Positions 22,010 through 33,445 of a DNA stretch of 64,000 bases are shown here, piece by piece. The stretch spans positions 1,674,001-1,738,000 of the forward strand of contig CM121341.1 of NCBI GenBank assembly GCA_051530055.1. The letters run 5' to 3'. The position numbers and the translations under genes are program-made. The notes under the pieces are model-generated. The model searched no databases and was not told the DNA's origin. It saw nothing but the letters and a program-made list of their open reading frames with translations. Source of the stretch: Neoechinorhynchus agilis. Taxonomy: Eukaryota > Acanthocephala. Each line of letters opens with the position of its first letter. Within the stretch, counting starts at the first letter, position 1.

Positions 22010-25000
22010 CTGTGGCATCATCATTATTTAATGACGTTGCCATCACAATTTATTGAATATAACCAGGTTCTCTTGATAGAAACAGCAGAAGGTGATCACA
22101 AGGACATTCAATCAACATTGAATCAAGAAACGCCACTATCACGGAGTGACCGGACTACTTCCAACAAAACATGGCGGTTGGAACGGAGCGTCGAAAACAT
22201 ATAAATTGTGGAGAAATTTTCAACATTTGAAGCAATCCACCGAAGATCATCCTTCTATCGACATTCTGCTATTCAACATCGGAGCGGACGTGTACGAATT
22301 GATCGAGGGGGAAACAAGCCTGGATGATGCTTTAAGAGCAAGGCTAAAGCGAGCATAGATCGATTCGTACAATCCCTGAGATCCCTAGCAAAGAATTGTC
22401 AATTCAAGGCTGTTTCCGCGGATCAAGCAAGAAATAATTTCTTACGAGACGCATTTATTTCTGGAATTCGATCGAATACGATTCGGCAACGTCTACTCGA
22501 GAACGAACGGTTGGACTTCGACAAGGCGATCGATATTTCCAAAACAATGCAGTGCACTGTTGACAGCTTGATACACTTCAACCCAAACTTGGAAGTCGCT
22601 CCGGTTGGCGCGCTCTCATCGGAAAATCAGATCTCTACTTCAACTGCGGAAATAGTGGAATGTAACGCTACCTCACGGAATCCGAGAACCATGAGACCTC
22701 ATGTAGACGACCGATGCTATTTTTGCGGAGGACGACGACATCCAAGATCCCGATGTCCGGCTAAAAACGCAATATGCCGTACTTACTCAAAGTTGGGACA
22801 CTTTGCCAAGGTATACCGTACTGGCAAGAAATCAGGCGCGAACTGCGTATCATCCATCTTCCTGGCAACTAGCTACAGAGATTCTGACATTTTTGGTAAA
22901 GATCATCGCGTTCAAATCAAAATTGAACTTCACGGTAACCGTTTGAGAGCTTTGGTCGATGCCGGTAGTGTTCTCAATTTCATCAACCTGAAATCTGTAA
23001 AAAGATTAGGAATGATTTACGAGCCGGCTAATCTAAACGTTCGGATGGCTGCAGGGGATGTCTCAAGGAAAGTACTAGGTAAGTGCCGGATTGGGATGCG
23101 ATACGAGCAACGAACCTACAACAATATTGAATTTTACATTCTAAGCGACCTTTGTATGGAAGTCATCCTTGGGATTCCTTTTATTCGGCTACATTCTGAA
23201 ATCTACTTAACAACGAACGGATCCATGGAACGGTTAGATCTCCACTACGTTTCCAGAATCTCTCGGAAGATATCAAGCCCGTCGCAACGGATCTGAAATC
23301 GATAAAATGATACAAGAAAACATAATCGAGGAAGCGAATTCGCCATGGAGAGCCCAGATGAATGTGGTAAATCGCGATAATGGCAAGAAGCGACTCGTCG
23401 TCGATTTTTCAAGAACAATCAAAAAGTTTGCCTAATTGGACGCTTATCCCTTGCCGAAACTGAGTGTCATTGTCAATGAAGTTGGCAAGTACAGGTTCTT
23501 CAATCACATCGGCCTAGCAAACGCCTATTACCAGGTATCGATCAGACATCATGAAAGACGCGTGCGAGAAACTTTATCGTTTCACCCGTATTCCAATGGG
23601 AGTGACCAACGGGGTCGCTGCCTTCCAGAGGTTTATGGATAACCTGACCGGCGGGCACGATTTGAAGTCTACATTTGCTTACCTGAACGATATCATAGTT
23701 TGCGGCTCGACCAAAGACGAACATGATCAAAATTTGAAGCGTTTCAAGACCGTCGCGATGGAAAAAGGACTAAAGTTAAATATGGAGAAAAGCACATTCT
23801 GTCAAGAGACCATCAGGGTACTCGGTTACGAAATCGGTCATGGTCACCTGAAACCGGATCCTTCTCGCTTAAAACCATTAGACTAACTTCCGATCCCGAC
23901 GAACAAAGTTATGCTGAGTCACATGTTTGGATTTTTCGCTTAATACAGTCGGTGGATCTCTCGATATAGTGAGAAGATTCAACCACTGATCGCTACTGAT
24001 ATCTCGTTCCTTCTTCAACAAATGGAAATCGAAACCATAACGAGACTAAAGGATGATATCAAGAATGCATCCATGAGCGCAATCACGGAAACTGGTGAAT
24101 TCGTCTTGGCATGCGATGCATCCGATAACGCGATTGGCGCCGCTCTCGTCCAACATAGTCGACCAGTGGCATTCTTTTCGAGGACTCTATCCAAATACGA
24201 GAAACGCTACCATATAATCGAGAAGGAAGCTCTCGTACCGGTTGAATCAGTAAGAGAATGACGATATTATCTGACATCGCGCCGCTTCACTATAATCACT
24301 GATCAACGATCGGTCTCGTTTATGACGAGCCAAAAAAATATGGGAAACGTACGAAATGATAGAATCTTAAGGTGGAGGTTCGAGCTCTTAAATTTTTCAT
24401 ACTATATTCAATATCGGCCTGGAAATGAAAACTTATCGGCAGATGCCCTTCCTAGAAATGTATGTGTTGTATCCAGAGTATCCCTCGATCGACTGAAGGA
24501 AGTTCATCGATACTTAGGTCATTCTGGTAGTTCTCGGCTATTTCACTTCATTCAACAGAATAATCTACCTTACACCCTTAACGAAGTTTGACAGATCACC
24601 TCCGATTGCCGCGTATGTTGTGAATTGAAGCCGCGTTTTTTTCAAGCCTCAAGACAACCTAGAGCTGATTAAAGCAACATCACCTATGGAGAGGTTCTCG
24701 GTGGATTTTTAAGGTCCCTTACCAACGTCTACTCAGGGACAAAAATACCTGTTCGTCGCTATCGACGAATTTTCACGTTTCCTAATAGCATTCGCATGTC
24801 GGGATACGTCCACTGAAATCGTCAAATCCTGCCTGCAGCAAATATTTGCCTTGTTTGGCTGTCCGGCTTATATTCACTCTGATCGAGGCGCTTGTTTCAC
24901 GTCCCGTGTTCTTCGCGATTGGCTAAAATCTCTCAAGATATGTATAAGTCATACTACGTCCTATCGACAAGAAGCAAACGGGCAATGCGAGAGACTTAAC

Positions 25001-25560
25001 GCCATCTTGTGGAAAACTATTTTGGATTGTATTAAGAGACGGCGGGAAATCAATAACGACCTGGCACCACGCGCTTATTCTGGCACTCGCCTGTATAAGA
25101 TCATTATTATGCACCAGCACCGATAAGACGACTCATGAAAGAATGTTCAGTTTTGAGAGGAGAGTTCCGCTAAATATCACCCTTCCTCAATGGTTACGTG
25201 ATGGAGAATCTGCGTGGCTCAAGAGCGGCCATCCAACGAGCGAAAACGAACGCTCGACAAAAAAGGTTAATCTGGTCGAAGCCAATGAAAAATATTCAGT
25301 TGTGGAATATCCTGACGGTCGCGTTGACAAAGTTTCCACCTAACTATTAGCTCCTACCTCCCGCTCATCCATTGATGCGTCAATTGAAGATAAGGATTCA
25401 ACAAATGATTCGAACGTCGATGTAAATACTGCTGACTCTCCTTCGAGTGAATTAACGCATCGCTCCTGCCGATTTTCTTCAAGAGACCTGTCGAAGGTTG
25501 TTATAGAATATCGACTCAGTGGCATCACCATTATTTACAGACGTTACTATTATATTCATT
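22010..25560 (+). mobile_element. Ty3/Gypsy-like fossil C (gag, protease, RT, RNase H, integrase)
   Basis: The most complete LTR-type fossil here. Parts in order: gag (about 22146-22700), two CCHC-like zinc knuckles (CYFCGGRRHPRSRCPAKNAI, then CRTYSKLGHFAK), an aspartic-protease region around ALVDAGSVLNFI, RT (TRIPMGVTNGVAAFQRFMDN, AYLNDIIVCGS), RNase H (LACDASDNAIGAAL), integrase finger and core (HSDRGACFTSRVL), and an integrase C-terminal segment ending near 25343. Roughly 20 bp of similar sequence occurs near 22012 and 25518 and may mark terminal repeats. It is broken, with about six or more breaks, and old. Confidence 0.88.
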
Positions 25561-25919
25561 ATAACGTTGTCAAAAAAACTTATTTCAAAAAACAAAACGC
25601 CTCACGCCTTTTGAAACGAATTAAAATAATCTCCGCATTTAGTATTTTTTACTAGAAAGCAAACTAAACGCGAATTTGCCTTGTAAATGTAGCAACGCCA
25701 ATATTACAATGCTCGATAGAGTTCGATCTTCACTATCACCCCACGGGAACGGCGGAAAAAGTACGGGAACCTCGTTGGGTTTTTGTGTTTTTTTAAAGCT
25801 AAATTTTCACACGCGTCCCCTAAAATTTAAAATTTTTGCGACTTTTTATGTAATAAAAGAAACCTGTATTTTTTGTTCGACACGCAATAATTAAAATGTG
25901 AACGTTCAGAACTTTCTGT
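25561..25919. other. intergenic, 3' side of METTL3
   Basis: AT-rich. It should contain the METTL3 3' UTR on the minus strand. No other gene seen. Confidence 0.45.
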
Positions 25920-27187
25920 TTACGAATGTGAGATTTCCTTGCTTTTGAAATCGACAGTTTCATTATCCGCATAACAGTCAAAAGCATTTTCTGGCACAGA
26001 TGCAATAGCTTCGGTTACAACACTGACGTCTTTGTACCTTTTTCTGAATCCCTTTATGGCTTTTTTGTCAACTAAATGGATTCCATCAAGTTGATTGCCT
26101 AGCGTAATCCAATTGTAATGTACATTATGGGGGCGTCCGAAAAGTTCAATTTTACGTGTTCCGGGGGATAATCTTTCTATGATTCCGTATATTTCATCTG
26201 GCTTCCTGCTGGTAGCCCGGACTTCGCTAACAATGACATCACAGTCGATTCCGGGGTAGAACTCGTCGAATTTCGAAGTCGCCAAATTCCCTTTGACTGC
26301 AACTAGACAATGTTCTTTTCCGTGGTTCAGCCAATGACCAGTCCGTCCAGTCCTTATAATTCTCTGGAGCTGGTTAGTCTTTACCCATGCAATTTCATCG
26401 ACTCGTGTATATCCCCATATCTTTAAACATTCTCGTCCAAGTTCCATTGCTCGACCAGTGACCCAAAGAAAGATATATCCTTCATCTTGCAAGCTCGGAA
26501 TATTCAATGCCCGCATTTCATCGTCGGCCATTGTTCCATAGGGCAGTTCCATATGAATGTCCCAGGGAGGATCAGCCATGATAATTGAGAACTTGCCAAG
26601 GCAACTAAGATCGAATTTGCGAATGTCACATTGTATCCATTGGGGTGGAATTCCTGCCACGGGTTTCTTTTTCCGCCGCATGGGTAAATCTTCAATCTGA
26701 TAATGAACGTATTTACACGATGCTACGTGGAAGCAGGTATTCAGAAAGGAACAGTGTCCGAGACTTGTATCGGTGTTGGGATTAACGATCCGATGAAAGT
26801 GAATCTTTGGACAGTCATTGGTACACTCTTCTCGAGTTTGGTTCCTGCAAAATTCATGGATCTGATCTATAAGTGGAAGAGAGAGACGAATAATTCAATC
26901 GATTAATCAATTCAAATACCGCTTGTCTTGGACTTCTTTACAGCCAAAAGTTGCTTAGCGGAAGGAGTTGTCAAAATCTTCACTATTTGCAACTCGGTAC
27001 TATTTCTTTTGTTTATCGACTTCCTTGACTTACTCATCAAATTATCAGACTTTTGAAGGTTTAGTTTGATCATCAAAAAGTTAACGTACCGATAAATCGT
27101 ATAGATTGCTGATCGCTTGACCAACAAAGTGCGGAATGCGAGATGATTGCCGATTTTTAAAGAATAGTTTAACCGGTCTACTACCAA
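25920..27187 (-). CDS. METTL3: METTL3, catalytic subunit of the mRNA m6A methyltransferase (C-terminal exons)
   Basis: Transfers methyl from SAM to N6 of adenosine in nuclear mRNA, normally as a heterodimer with METTL14. The last exon runs 26866-25920. It holds the CCCH-type zinc-finger region (EFCRNQTREECTNDCPK, then LGHCSFLNTCFHVASCKYVH), followed by the MT-A70 domain with the catalytic DPPW (codons about 26573-26562). Also present are LQRIIRTGRTGHWLNHGKEH, ERLSPGTRKIELFGRPHN and NWITLGNQLDGIHL, all as in animal METTL3. A 53-nt intron (26919-26867; GTATTT ... CCACTTATAG, pyrimidine-rich) joins it in phase to an exon with STELQIVKILTTPSAKQLL, which matches the leader-helix region of human METTL3. 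The upstream limit of that exon is not certain (27187 is the open-frame edge). The remaining N-terminal part (roughly 200 residues in human) was not found. No lesion is seen in the catalytic part, so it is probably functional. Confidence 0.93.
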
Positions 27188-27935
27188 ACGTACCTATGTT
27201 TCATTTCGCAATGAAATAAAGCTTTTAAACTCTTACTTTTAAGAAGACTCCGTCTTTTACGACCATTTTCGCGAATTCTGACCTTAAAATCATCAAATTG
27301 ATCTTTAACTGCCAAAAGATCGTCCTGCAACATCTAAAGAACCCTCGATTTGATCTTGAGAAACAATTCCACGTTCAAATACACGTCATAATTTTTTTAC
27401 TACGGAAGAACGCATGACAAAATCGATTCCTATTTTTACATTTCGGTTTTTCTGTGTCGGAAATACAAATAACTGATTCAAAATAAGAATTTGAAAGTGA
27501 GCGTTCCGAAATATCGGGTTTAATGGGTTATTTCAATTCTCCGTCTTAACAAAACGTCCGCATCATTGGAATCAAGTTTACTGGTGTCTTGATTTTCAAT
27601 CTTTAATTGAAATCTCACGGAGCGCTGTTACTCAATAAAAAAATTCTTAACTGTATCTTTTTAGTTGATTAGGGAAATCACAACAAGTCCTAAAAACGCA
27701 ATACGACATTTAAATCAATAACCCTTCGGACGATTTTAGAGAAAATCAGAAGGTATGTTGTTCCCCGAATGTTAGTGAAGCTGAGTATTATTGTGCCTCT
27801 GTTTCAAAAGATGTTTTTCCCCTCCTAAAAAGTATAAAAACTGGCTTCAAAAAAGAAAATTCATCATTAAAATTAAAAACGAAGCTTTAAAAGAACTTTC
27901 TAAATACTTATTATTAAAAAATATCATTTAAAGCA
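27188..27935. other. intergenic or METTL3 5' introns, nothing recognised
   Basis: AT-rich with no long frame. It could hide short METTL3 N-terminal exons on the minus strand, but none could be identified by eye. Confidence 0.35.
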
Positions 27936-28660
27936 CGTGTGGTCAATATTCACAAGAGTGAAAGATCACTAAATTTGATAGCTTCATTAACATTAGATAA
28001 CACCATTGAAAATCAGCGCATTAGATATGCTCAAAATGTTTTATCATTTCGTAACAACTTTCGAGCAACACAGATTTAAATATCGTGTCTTTTATGAACT
28101 TGAATCCTAAAACTAAGTGTCAAAATTTAACAAGCCCCATCAAACCGTTATTGCAGGTGAATTCAGCGTAAAAAGTAGATCTAGAAAAGTTAATTTGATC
28201 TTAAATTTAATGACGTTTTAATATCAATAATCAAGGTAGTTGGTCTCAAAATGTAACAACGAATAACTCAAGAACAATGATAGCTATTGAAAATCTGAAT
28301 ACAGATTTGGAATCTGAGCGTTAAGATGTACTAAAGTAACTGATTCCGTACACTACAGCTGTAATATTCGCATCGGAAATCGCATTATCATATTTTGCCA
28401 AAATTCACAAACGTGAAAGATAACCAAATTTGCAAGATTCATTAAATATATATAACACCGTTGAAATCAGCGCATTAGATATGCTCAAAATGCTTTATCA
28501 TTTCGTAACAACTTTCGAGCACCACAGATTTAATTCAGGTGTCTTTTATGAACCTCATTCCCTGAACTAAGTGCCAAATTTAACAAGCCGCATCAAACCG
28601 TTATTGCAGGTGAATTCAGCGTCAGAAGTAGATCTAGAAAGGTTAATAAAATTAATTTGA
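27936..28660. repeat. 454-bp-family repeat array (array 2)
   Basis: About one and a half units of the same repeat as 4386-5903, direct orientation, with the same landmarks (GGTAGTTGGTCTCAAAATG near 28235). It ends where the 28.66 kb duplicated block begins. Confidence 0.88.
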
Positions 28661-29160
28661 TCTTAGAAGTGAAGAAGTCGGACAATACGGACGAAATATT
28701 GAATTAATAAAATTAATCTTTTAAGAAGTACGTTCATCTGGACCATTGGTACTGTTGAAAATCCGCTGAAGCAAACGCATTCCAAATAAAAGAACTTTCA
28801 ATTCCAAAGGTCGGAGTGGGAAACGAAAATCCTCATTTTGTCTTATCTCCGCCTCCAGACGAACAAAATATTGAAATAATTAAATTAATCCTTTCAGAAA
28901 TATGTTCATCTGGACCGTTGGTATCGTTGAAAACCCGTTGAAGGAAACGCATTGCAAATAAAAGAACTTTCAATGTTTTGTACATTCCGTAAGATTAAAT
29001 GGCTTTACAATCCACAATCGCCGATGATGCATAATCAAAAGAAACTCACTGATGAGTCCCGTTTTCTCGGGATTTACCGAATGGCTCAGGACATACCGAA
29101 ATCGATTAGCCGAAAGCAAAGAAATCAGCAGTGTAATAATTACTTCAACGATTAAAATTT
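28661..29160. repeat. duplicated block with a ~178-bp dimer repeat (copy at 52655-53155)
   Basis: Two tandem units share GTTCATCTGGACC(A/G)TTGGTA, AAACGCATT and AAATAAAAGAACTTTCAAT, starting near 28694 and 28872. The whole block through 29600 matches 52655-53600 almost base for base in the same orientation. The short open frame at 28952 is conserved only because the DNA is duplicated. Confidence 0.85.
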
Positions 29161-29179
29161 AACCGGCATGTCACACACA

Positions 29180-29480
29180 AACGATAAAATTAACGGTCTT
29201 GGGTTTTTTGAAGTGGTTATTGCGCGGCTGATTTCTTGGGCACACATCCATTTGATTTTGGTACGCCCTGAGCAATTCCGTCCCTCCCATTTCCTTAACG
29301 GTCGCCGATGACTCATAACCAAAATGGATTAAATATCGCTAAGGAGGGAAGGAAACTCACTGATGAGCTCCGCTTCCTCGGGTTGTATCTCAAGATCCGT
29401 AGGAATAACCTGCCTGACCAATGAATCGGTGGGCTGTGAGTCCAATTAAACTAATAAGCCGTGTAAGGGATGCTCACTTG
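29180..29480 (+). repeat. interspersed repeat related to the SINE at 49.1-49.3 kb
   Basis: Contains GGAAACTCACTGATGAG followed by CTCCGCTTCCTCGGG and GTATCTCAAGATCCGTAGGA, matching the body of the minus-strand SINE at 49085-49321 (GTATCTGAGGATCCGGAGGA). A more diverged relative lies at 29020-29110. I do not see a pol III promoter in this copy. Confidence 0.55.
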
Positions 29481-29519
29481 AATACTCAAAAAAGCAAATC
29501 CTTATATTCATACAAATTT

Positions 29520-29755
29520 CTTTATTCTCAACGGCCAATTGTAACACACTCAAGTTTTATTGAAGTCAACCTTGCGAATTTTCAAGGCCTCAGCCTGCTA
29601 CTCAAGCATCTAAAAATGGAAAGTTGGTAGCCTCCATTTCTAGATGCTTGGGAAGGAGGCTGAGGCCTTGAAAATTCGAAATGAAGAGTTCAATAAAAAT
29701 CGAATGTGTTACAATTCGCCATTGAGAATACACATCCACTCGAAGGAACAATAGG
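29520..29755. repeat. foldback (long inverted repeat) element
   Basis: Two arms of about 105 bp. The left arm (29525-29620) runs from TTCTCAACGGCCAATTGTAA to GCATCTAAAAATGGA. The right arm (29634-29740) is its reverse complement, ending in CAATTCGCCATTGAGAA. The loop is short. A MITE or foldback transposon remnant. The half at 53516-53640 is the same family. Confidence 0.85.
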
Positions 29756-30075
29756 ATAGAATATTTCTTTATGAAAAATCTGGTTTATTGCGGATATGAC
29801 TAGAAATTATCCACGTAGTTGGCATATTGCAAACCAGGGCAATCCACTAATTGAACCTCGTTGCTTCAATGTTTTTAATTTAAATCAGAAATATACAGTT
29901 GAATATCCTAACAAAACAATTATATTGAGGAATACGAAAAAAGGCGTTCGAACTTTTAGGTAAAAATCAATTTTACTATCGTTTACCGTTACGCACTTTC
30001 CCCAAACATAAAACCTGTCAACGAATGTGAGTTTTACTATATCCTAAGGAGCAAAAATCGAGATTACAAGTCCTT
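29756..30075. other. intergenic, 3' flank of TMEM208
   Basis: AT-rich. Expected to hold the TMEM208 3' UTR on the minus strand. No other feature seen. Confidence 0.4.
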
Positions 30076-30507
30076 TTAAGTTTTTTTACGAATTTTTCCT
30101 TTTTGTGGACTATCAGAGGCATCCACTAATTGATTAGCACTTTTCCAAGGAACGACAAGAGCGTTGTAGGCAACAAATAAGAAGCGAGCTGGAACGAATA
30201 TCCACAATATCCATGCGTATATGGTTACCATTGTCAATGAATGAACAGCCAGATTCCATATAATCACGTCCTTTAAGAAATCACCAATAAAAGAATCCGA
30301 CAGATCAACGTTATGACTTGATGCCGGATTTCCTAGCCATCTTAGGAATAAAAACGATAACCAACAAGTTATCGCGGTTGAACCATAGATACCTTTTTCG
30401 AACGGTGTTACTCCGGCCTTGAAGTAGGTGGATCATCCAATTTGAAGCACCAACAGTAAACTGTCAATGCATGAGAGAATGAGGTAAAACTCTGCGAACC
30501 TCGTGCC
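30076..30507 (-). pseudogene. TMEM208: TMEM208 (SND2 homologue), C-terminal exon with an in-frame TGA
   Basis: Reading down from about 30491: FYLILSCIDSLLLVLQIG, then STYFKAGVTPFEKGIYG, CWLSFLFLRWLGN, FIGDFLKDVIIWNLAVHSLT, YAWILWIFVPARFLFVAY and VVPWKSANQ, ending in a basic tail (PQKGKIRKKT) and stop at 30076. This matches the order and hydrophobic pattern of TMEM208 (AEHLKDVIL, YVWSFWLLAPGRALY, GPWF in human), an ER membrane protein of the SND targeting route. A splice acceptor (TTCGCAG) fits just before FYL. An in-frame TGA at about 30430-30428 follows LQIG. Either the gene is dead or the base is a sequencing or assembly error. The N-terminal exon was not found. Confidence 0.75.
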
Positions 30508-30584
30508 GGGTCCATCACCAGTTTGTTAATTATTAAAAGACGTTTAAGACTTTTGAATAACTAACAAACTGAGTTAATGAACCC
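30508..30584. repeat. 77-bp imperfect palindrome
   Basis: GGGTCCATCACCAGTTTGTT on the left pairs with AACTAACAAACTGAGTTAAT and GAACCC on the right. Arms are about 35 bp around a GTTTAA centre. It sits at or just upstream of the TMEM208 exon edge. Probably a small MITE. Confidence 0.7.
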
Positions 30585-30715
30585 GACCAGAGTACAAACG
30601 TCTTTAACAAATTTTCCAAAAGACATCATTTTTCATTTATGATTAATTTTGAGTTGAATAGTTGAATGTGGGATAGTTTGTAACCTATTATACAATGGTG
30701 CCTTGAAACCGATCA

Positions 30716-31155
30716 TAATTGCGAATTTTCAAGCCTCAGCCCTTCGAGTGGATGTGTATTCTCAATGGCGAATTCTAACACACTCGAGTTTTATTGAACT
30801 CTTCATTGCGAATTTTCAAGCCTCAGCCCTTCGAGTGGATGTATATCCTCAATGGCGAATTGTAACACACTCGAGTTTTACTGAACTCTTCATTGCGAAT
30901 TTTCAAGGCCTCAGCCTCCTTCTCAAGCATCTAGAAATGGAGGGTACCAACTTTCCATTTTTAGATGCTTGAGAAGGAGGCTGAGGCCTTGAAAATTCGC
31001 AAGGTTGACATCAATAAAACTCGAGTGTGTTAGAATTCGCCATTGAGAATACACATCCACTCGAAGGGCTGAGGCCTTGAAAATTCGCAATGAAGAGTTC
31101 AATAAACTCCAGTGTGTTACAATTCGCCATTGGGAATACACATCCACTGGTTTTG
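30716..31155. repeat. foldback array of 87-bp units with a near-perfect central hairpin
   Basis: Units starting GCGAATTTTCAAG recur at 30721, 30808 and 30895 (87-bp period). The array then turns back on itself. 30893-30946 (GGCCTCAGCCTCCTTCTCAA, GCATCTAGAAATGGA) is the reverse complement of 30955-31005, and inverted 87-bp units continue to about 31155. The arms would give a hairpin of over 200 bp per side. Same family as 29520-29755. Confidence 0.88.
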
Positions 31156-31661
31156 GTATTTGTGGCATTAAACAATATGCCGAAAACTAAATGAAATTTC
31201 TAAAAATATACGAGATGAATGCCAAAATTCTGTCAAGAAGCATTCTAGGTTTGTCGCCGAAAAAAGGCGCGTTTGAAACCATAAAAGCTTCAAAAAAAAT
31301 GAGAAAAACGGGTTTGAAACTTTCAACCTCGCAAAATATACAGAGAGAAAGCTTTTAAATAGTGATGACCCCAGAACGTATTTCTTTATGGAGAAAGGTG
31401 ATATTCCAGCGTGAAAATTTGTTGTTTAAAGTTTTTTTGAATGGAAACCACCCTTTTAATCGAATTGCAATTCTTGTCTGACACGAGAATAAAAGACGTG
31501 ACTTTGAGAAACCGAGATGATTTTAGTAGAATTTAGCGATGCGCTGTTTTCGATGAATCATATCAACTTTGTATGAGCCAAATGCACAAACGTTGACTAA
31601 TGAGCAAGCATACCGATAAAAGCATCGGTATTGAAAAGTTAACAAAACTTCAACGCGATTA
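31156..31661. other. intergenic, nothing recognised
   Basis: AT-rich, no long frame and no repeat family shared with the rest of the window. Confidence 0.4.
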
Positions 31662-31999
31662 ATGAAACCAGAAAGCACAGCAAATGATAATCCAATCAAT
31701 GCAGGAGGATACACGATAGAATACCTCCTTAACCTTCAAATGTCCGCAATTGATGAAGCGGTGTTAGCGAAGGACGATGAAATTGGACTGAGTGAACTTG
31801 TCGGACAAGTTGATGTCCTGAATCTTTTGAGATTCCGATTCCGTCAGTTGTAACATCTTCAGCTAATCGAGGGCATTGGGAGCACAAGGCTACTAGAATT
31901 GATGACTGGGAGCGGGCTTATGATAATGTTCCCGGAACCGAGCGAATTCGCCCGGGCGGTTTTGATTTGAGAGAGAGAATCGTGAGGTTCAAGGAATAA
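31662..31999 (+). CDS. possible host gene fragment (two coding-like stretches)
   Basis: 31662-31853 encodes 63 residues (ATG at 31662) with acidic helices (LNLQMSAIDEAVLAKDDEIG). After a CATCTTCAG acceptor-like site, 31862-31999 is open in another frame: HWEHKATRIDDWERAYDN, PGTERIRPGGFDLRERIV, then RFKE and a stop. The codon use of the second part looks coding. They may be two exons of one gene, but the gap is too short for a normal intron between the stretches as drawn. No family recognised. Confidence 0.3.
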
Positions 32000-32550
32000 A
32001 CGAAAAAACATCCCAGTGATATATTTTAATGGGTATTTGAAGGGATTTATTAATGAGACATCAATATAATGGAAATTTCTAATTGAAGTCGCTACATGAA
32101 GCATCTTGACATTGTATCCACATCGGCGATATTGGTTTTTTTTTAATTCGTCAGAAATATGTTTCTTAGGAATACGCGTGGGACTTGTTCAAAATTACTT
32201 GTAAGTTTTCTACTATCTAAACCCGTTTTCCCACGCATTTATCTCGCCCTCATCAAAACAAACCATGGACAGCATATCTACTCCAAGAAAGACCGAAAGT
32301 AGTCTTTTTATATGAGGGTAATGGACTCAAATGACTTCAAAAAAAGCTGATATTCTCATCATCACTAAGTCCAATTATCACACTTAAACATAGTTTCCGT
32401 GTATTTCACATTGACTAATAAAACCGATAAATAAACGAGAAAATGTTAAAAAAATTCTCTTCCAGTAATCATTTACTGTTCGAATCAAAAAATTTTCTAA
32501 ATTGTGGGTAAGCAACAACTAGCTTGCTACCTTCTACCCATTGCTTTTCA
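32000..32550. other. intergenic, nothing recognised
   Basis: AT-rich. Homology with the 43.1 kb block begins abruptly at about 32551, marking a duplication edge. Confidence 0.45.
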
Positions 32551-33020
32551 CACAGTGAGTCTTTGCCAGACGAACTCCGCTCGAAGCTGTTCAGGACTCT
32601 AATTGAGAGCATTCTCTACTACAATGCAGAGACCTGGACACTGTCACCAACGGCGACGATGCAGTTGGACCAAAATCATTCATCTCTCTTACGTGCGGCG
32701 TTCAAGCTCAGATGGTCAGTAAAGTGACCAACAAAGCACTGTATAAGAGAGCCGGAGTCCAACCGCCCAGTAAATATTTGCGCCACAGACGACTGCAGTT
32801 CACGGGCAATATAATTCGGTCCGAGGCATCTTGCCCACAGGTCGTGCAAGAGTCCCTTTTCTGGAAGCCAACGACATTGTATCGTAAAGGCAAAGGGAAC
32901 TGTCGTGCATACGATGACCTGATTTTAAGAGACGCGAATTGCCCGCATAACAGGACTGCTGTCGTGTATTTTAGATCCCTTGCGGAGTCTAATTCTATTT
33001 GACGGGCTTATACCTACGGT
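32551..33020 (+). mobile_element. 3' fragment of an RTE-like LINE
   Basis: Encodes SLPDELRSKLFRTLIESILY and AETWTLSPTATMQL, the region after the RT palm, then a frame-broken tail. Nearly identical to 43110-43575, where the upstream palm (YADDIMLMSS) is still present. It is the start of the large duplicated block. Confidence 0.8.
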
Positions 33021-33445
33021 GCAACGTAAATGGCATTAGAGAATTCACCATTGCTGGTATCTATCGCCCTCCTGCCTCTCGTCCTGAGTCCTCTTTACGT
33101 AAACTGGTTTCCATGATGGAACTCATAAACTCTGCAAATTTACACCATTTCTAAATTGCAGGGGACTTCAATGATCTATTTCTTCCTCTACCATTCTCCG
33201 AGTTGCGTCAACTTATTAATTTCCCAACTCGTCTTGACGCTCACCTCGACAAAGTGTTCACAAATATCAACGCCCACTATTCCGCCCTTAAACTCCCTCC
33301 CCCACACGCGAACTCTGATCTGATTCTTTTGCTTTTATCACTCCCTCAACCCCACCTCAGCGTTTAAAATCTCCCCGTTTACCCGTCTGGAATAAACGTG
33401 ATCATCACACCCTAAAATTTTATAAAATTGTTCGGACTACAACTC
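33021..33445 (+). mobile_element. jockey-like LINE endonuclease fragment
   Basis: FTIAGIYRPPASRPES and IAGDFNDLF lie on the plus strand, then FPTRLDAHLDKVFTNIN, matching 16545-16063 (minus) and 43590-43950. Truncated at the 3' side by the 251-bp array. Confidence 0.82.

Noticed and set aside
28952-29155. 67-aa ORF conserved at 52946-53149
   Set aside because: Both copies lie in a near-identical duplicated DNA block. Conservation is at DNA level and the frame includes SINE-like repeat sequence.
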